Source: Chthoniobacteraceae bacterium
Lineage (GTDB): Bacteria > Verrucomicrobiota > Verrucomicrobiia > Chthoniobacterales > Chthoniobacteraceae
Assembly (NCBI GenBank): GCA_947449735.1
Contig: CANFTB010000006.1
Span: 1 to 64,000 of the forward strand
Reading direction: 5' to 3'
DNA length: 64,000 nt
Shown: positions 13,701 to 19,700 of the stretch, piece after piece
How positions within the stretch are numbered: the stretch's first letter is position 1
How the letters are laid out: every line of letters begins with the position of its first letter
Translations under genes and position numbers: made by a program
Notes under the pieces: generated by a model
Told to the model about the DNA's origin: nothing
What the model saw: only the letters and a program-made list of their open reading frames with translations
Databases searched by the model: none

Positions 13701-16700
13701 CCTTCTCCGGGTTTGTAGTCCGCGTGCCGGTTTCCATTACGCGGCATCCCGTGGGACGTACTTCGAATTCCGGAGCCACGATTAAGCTCTTGGTGGTTGC
13801 CGACGGCATGGTCCCGATAACCTACCAATGGCGCAAGGATGGGGTGCCGATTGAAGGGGCGGATCAAGCTGAGCTTGAGATTTCCAACCTGCAGGCTGAG
13901 GCGGAGGGTGACTACGATGTGGTGGTCAACAACCCCGTAAAGAAGCCCGTCACGAGCAACCTGGCTTCCGTCATTATCAACGACGACGTCCGTCTTGAGC
14001 CCGGTTTCCCTCAATCCGTGGCGGTTGTCGACGGCCAGGCCGCTTTGATGGAAGTTCGCGTCACGCCGGTGAAGGGAAAGACGTTCCGTTACCAGTGGAG
14101 ACGCAACGGAGTGCCGATCAAGGGAGCCACCTCCTCCGTGTACCGGCTCAAGGCTGCGAGTGTATTGGATGCCGGCGACTACGACGTGCTGGTCAGTGCA
14201 AGTGCCGCGGCCACCGCCAGCCAGTCGGCTGCTTTGTCGGTATTTGCTCCGACCAAGGTGGTTGTTCCGCCGGCCTCGCAGACCAAGGTCTGGTCGGATT
14301 CAGTGACGCCTGAGAAAACCACCTTGAGCGTCCTGGCGGAGGCTGACGGGGCGATACATTACCAGTGGTACAAAGACGGTGTGGCTACCGGGGAGGATTC
14401 GGCGTCCCTCGAGGTCATGGCAACAGACAGTACTGTACGCTACGGCGTTGAAGTATCGGCTTTTGCGGGTGAATTGTCTTTGGGGCGCACTCGACGGTAC
14501 GAGGCCGATGTGCGGTTGCTCGCAATGGCTCAGATCGCTGAGGCTGGGAATCCTTTGGACTCCTCGGTGACGGCTGGCGGCTCGGTGACCCTGCGGGCGA
14601 CTGCTCTGGGAGACGATCTGGAATACCAGTGGAAGCGCTTCCGCGCCGGAGTATGGTCTGCAATACCCGGAGCGACTTCGTCTGAATTGACATTGGGGCC
14701 GGCGCGCGCGAGTGACTCAGGGGCGTATAAAATGGTGGCGTGGAACGCCAGAAACAGCGCCGCCACTCGCGAGGCTGCACTCGCAGTGCGCGAGATCAAC
14801 GTGATTCCTGATTCTGGTCAACCGCGCTCGGTTGTCGTCAACCCGGGCGATATGGCCGTCTTCTCTGTCACGGCTACTGGAGCAAATCTCTCCTATCAGT
14901 GGCGTAGGAACGGCGATCTAATCACCGGTGGGACTTCATCAGTTCTGAAGGTGGGGGCTGTCCCCAATGCATCCGCTGCCGAAGACAGGCAGGCGAGAGA
15001 GGGCCAGTACGATGTGATCGTGAGCCACGCCCAAGGCAATTCTCTGAGCAGCGCCGCATCGTTACAGGTGCGTGTGCCGGCTCAGATCGAAGATCAACCG
15101 CAGAAAACCTCTATCGCTGAGGGGAATCCGCTCACCCTTCGCGTAAGGGCTTCCGGAACGCCTCCGATCTTTTATCAATGGCGCAAGAACGGCGAGGACC
15201 TCCCGGGAGCCACTGCACCGTCCTTCGTTATTTCATCTGCACGCGACAAAGACAGCGGCTCCTATGAAGTTTTCGTCTGGAACGAGGCCGGTCGTGAATT
15301 GAGCGTCGCCGCGCCTGTATTTGTTCCCTCGCCGGTTCTCATCAAGACGCAGCCTGTTTCCTTGGTGCGCGGGGTGGGTGAGGAGGCCCTTTTTGTGGTC
15401 GAGGCCACAGGAACTCCCAAGGACGGCAGCACGGCGCTGGTCTACCAGTGGCGGCGCGATGGAGTCGAGATACACGATGAGATCGGGCGCACCGGGACGA
15501 ACACAGCCACGTTGCGGATTTCGGATGCCGGAAGGATTTATGGGAACGACTCAGGTTCCTTAGACGAGGTGAGTTCTGCGGGTGTTTACGACGTCGTTGT
15601 CTCGGGCGCTTCAAATGTGATCGCCAGCATGCCCGCCGTTCTCAAGGTCAACTGTCCGCCGGTGATTGTTAAGCAACCGTTGAGACAGATCGTGAACCAG
15701 GGTGACTCCGCCAGCTTTAAGGCGATTATCCGTGGAACCCCCGAGTTCAGTTTCCAATGGCTTCTGAACGGCGTGAAGCTCACTGACGCAAATGCTCAGA
15801 AGGAAATCTACACCATTCCAAGCGTGTCGAAGCTTTCCGTGGCGCAGAAATATTCCGTGGAGATCTCCAATGCATACGGCAAGGTTGTGAGCAACGAGGC
15901 CGAGTTGAAGAACCTCACCCCGCTCTCCTTAGCAAAGGCGTCTCGGGCACAAGCCCCCGGTTTGGATGCTCTTGTTCCCTCGCTCGCTGAGAATGAGGGT
16001 GTTGTTGAGAAGCCAGTGGGCGCCGTGTTCCAGCTTTCTGAGAGTGTTGAGGACAACCCGGACTACCGGATTGTCTTCCAGTGGTTCAAGAATGGCGTGG
16101 CGATTCCGGGGGCGAATACAGCAAGCCTGAGGATTTCCGAGCTCAAGGAGTCGGACGCTGGAGTTTATAATATTTTGATTCGTGCGCTGGTGGAGGGTGA
16201 CGAGAAGGGGCGGGCAGTCGGCAAATCAACCCAGCTCATTGTCAAAGGGCCTCCTGTTGTTCAGCCGATCCCGACTCAAAGTGTGCGCGTCGGGCAGCAT
16301 GTGATGATTTCCCCCATAGCCAAGGGCACAGGCGCGATTTCCTTCGCTTGGAAAAAGGTTCTTTCCAACGGGAGCAAAGTGTCTGCGACGGCCACCGGTA
16401 GGACCTTCAATACTGAGACTGGAGTCTTGGATATAGCATCGGCGCAAGTCGGGGATTCCGGGACCTACGAACTTGTCGCGAGTGACGACAACGGGGAGAG
16501 AACGGTTCTGACGGAGCTCAAGGTGACTCCGGCGATGACGGTGAGCTTGAATCCCTCCGCCTCGGCCGTTTCCTTGGATGTACGCGGTCGCTTGCTGCTT
16601 GAGGCATCGGTTACCGGAGTTGGACCGTTCAGGTATCAGTGGCGTTATAACGGAGTGAACATTTACGGCGCGGTGTATCCTCGCTTCGAGATACCGTTGG

Positions 16701-19700
16701 TCCAGACCAAGCATGCCGGCCGGTATGACCTCGTCGTCACTGGCGCTGAAGATCGCGTCACCAGCCAGCCAGTTCAACTGACTGTCCGCGAAGGTCTGCG
16801 CATCACGAAGCATCCCGCGCCTCTGCTCGTGGTGAACGCTGGACAACCCATTGAGATTTCGGTGGGGGTCAACTGGGAGTCTGACGTTGCATTCCAGTGG
16901 ATACGCGGACTCGGTCGCTCAGCACAGTGGCTTTCCGGCCAGACCAACAAGACTTTGCGAATTGAACACGCCGAAGCAGGGGACGAGGGCTTCTACATGG
17001 CGCTCGTCACGGGCCCTCTTGGCAGGCAGAGCAGTGCGATGTGCCGGGTTGTGGTCAACAAGCCCGTTTCCATTACCCAGCACCCGATCTCCCAGGCGTC
17101 CTTCCCGGGGGCAACGGTGGAATTCCGGGTGACTGCCGCCGGTACGGGTCCCTTCACCTATCAGTGGACACGCGATGGAGCTCCTATCCCCGGAGGTACG
17201 TCAAACGTATTGCGTCTTGCTGGGATCTCAGCCTCCGACGCTGGCAGCTACCGGGTACTTGTGAAAAACCCGGTTGATGTGAATGGAGTTCTCTCGAGCG
17301 CGGCAGAACTGAGGGTCAGTGTGCCCGCCACGATTGTAAAGGAGCCCAACGACATTAAGGTCCTGCAACACGGCACCATCAAACTTACAGTTCAGGCTGT
17401 CGGGGACGGATTCATGACGTATCAGTGGCGTCGGAGCGGCTGGGAATTGGAAGGCCGGACGAGTTCGGAGCTGAGCGCCACCAACGTGAGCGTGTTTGAC
17501 TCTGCATCTTACGACGTTGTGGTGGTCAACTACCTGGACGCGGCGAAGACCATCGAGATCGGCCGGACGACCAGCCGCAAGATCGCCGTGCAGGTGATCG
17601 AGCCGGTTAAGATTCTGGCGCTCCCGTCAAACCAGATGGTCCAGGAAGGCAAGCCGGCGTCGTTCCGAGTCGTCGGTGCCGGCACAGGCCCGCTGCAGTA
17701 CAGCTGGGCGCGCGTGGACGGCGCGGCCGATCCGAGGGTGGAGGCGGCAAGCGGTGACACTCTCTCGTTTGCCTCGGTATCCGCAGCGGATTTTGGCGCT
17801 TACAAAGTCACGGTCACCGGTCCGCTGTCGGACACCGTGGACAAGCCTGTGGTTGTGGAAGGATTCAGCCTGATTAAGTCCGAGAGCGGACTGACCATCA
17901 AGACCCAGCCCCAGCCCAAAACCGTGCGCGAAGGACAGAGCGTGACGTTGTCCGTTGAAATGGAGGGCGCTGCCGATCCATCCCTGAACTATGCATGGTA
18001 CAAGTCAGGAAATACCACGCCGCTTGGTTCTTCGCCGACCTACACGATCGCGAGCGCCAAGTCCGAGGACACCGGCTCATATTCGGTGATTGTTTCCAGT
18101 TCCGCCGGGTCTGTGCAGAGCGTTCCTGCGCTTGTTTTTGTGAATCTTGCCAATCCGACAGGAACTCCGGTGACTCCTGAGGAAAGAAAGGGCGTTCAGG
18201 ATTTGCAAACTCTTGTTGCCAACGAGGGTGAAACAGTCTTCCTGCGTACTTTTGCGGTGGGCTATGGCTTGAATTATCAGTGGACCCGATCGGACGGGAA
18301 ACCGCTGCCGGCATCGGCAAAGGGCGCGAATGCCGCCGTCTTGACTATACGCGGAGCGAAGCCCGAGGACGGCGGCGTTTATTCCGCATCAATCACCCTT
18401 GCTGATGGCACCAAACTGGACGATCCCATTGGGTGGACTCTTTATGTTGCCCCAATACCGGTGATCACCGATCCGCCGGTGTCGGGTATCTATCTCCCCG
18501 GAGAGCGTGCAATATTGAGCGCGGGGGTGAAAGTGACGCGCGACACCCGTTTCCAATGGTTCTTCCGTCCGAATGCCGAAGCCGCGTGGAGCCAGGTTCC
18601 AGGCGCTTCCTCGAGCAGTACTTACATAATCGCCTCAGTGAAGGCTGCCGACTCCGGCGAATACCGGCTTGAGGTGACCAACGGAGCAGGGACAGCCAGC
18701 AGTGAGTCGGCAGCCGTCCGGGTTCTTGCGCCTGTGGTGATTGCGTCTGCTCCTGAGATTTCGCCCGCGAGCACGACGGTTCTGGGTGTTGTGAACGGGG
18801 TGAACCCCGGCTCGATAGCAACCCTCAAGGTGCGTTTCACCGGAGACGTCGCCGCAGGGGATCCTTTCCAATGGTTTAAGCTGGACCCGAAGACCCGGTA
18901 CTGGACTCCAATCGACAGCGTCAGGTCTGACACGCTGGTGATCTCAAACGTTCAGGAGGTGGACGACACATTGTACAAGGTGAAGGTGATTGCGAAGGTG
19001 AACGGCTCGGTTGAGAGCCCGACGGTGCGACTGGTGGTAAATGACGCCGTCGCCTTTGCCTCAACGGCGAAGCTGCAAACCTTGTCTCTGGTGACGGGAG
19101 AACCGGCTCGATTTGACGTGCCTGTCACTGGGTATATGCCGCAGTTCCAGTGGTTCTACCGGAAGTCTCTTTCCAGTGCTTGGAGTTTGATGCTCGGGGA
19201 AACAGGAAGCGCTCTTTCGATAGCCGCCGCATCGGCGAAGTCCGACGGCTACTACGGCGTGTGTTTGGCGAACGCTTTCTCGAAGGCTGGCGCGAGCAAG
19301 GCCACTCCGGACGAGCCGTTCCTCATCGGGCGCATTATCATGCACGAGCCTCCCCAAATCGAGGGCTCCGTTCTGTTGGCTTCCGGAGATTTCAATGCGT
19401 CCTCTGCGGGGCTCGGTGTCCTTGATGAATCCAAGCCCTTCGTGTTGTCAGCCTCCATCCTTGGCGGCAACGCAGTGCCGGTGACCTATCAGTGGCGGAA
19501 GGACGGCCAAGTCCTCGCCAAGGGCACAATTCTTGCCCTTCCCGAAACACTGACCCAGGCACTGACTGCCTCCTCGCAGACGGCGGCTGGCCGCTACGAT
19601 CTGGTGCTTTCGAACATTTACGGAACGACAGTGAGCGCACCCTTCAATTTGGCAGTGAACACCAGACCGGTAATCTCGGTGTCTCCGGCGGATATCACGG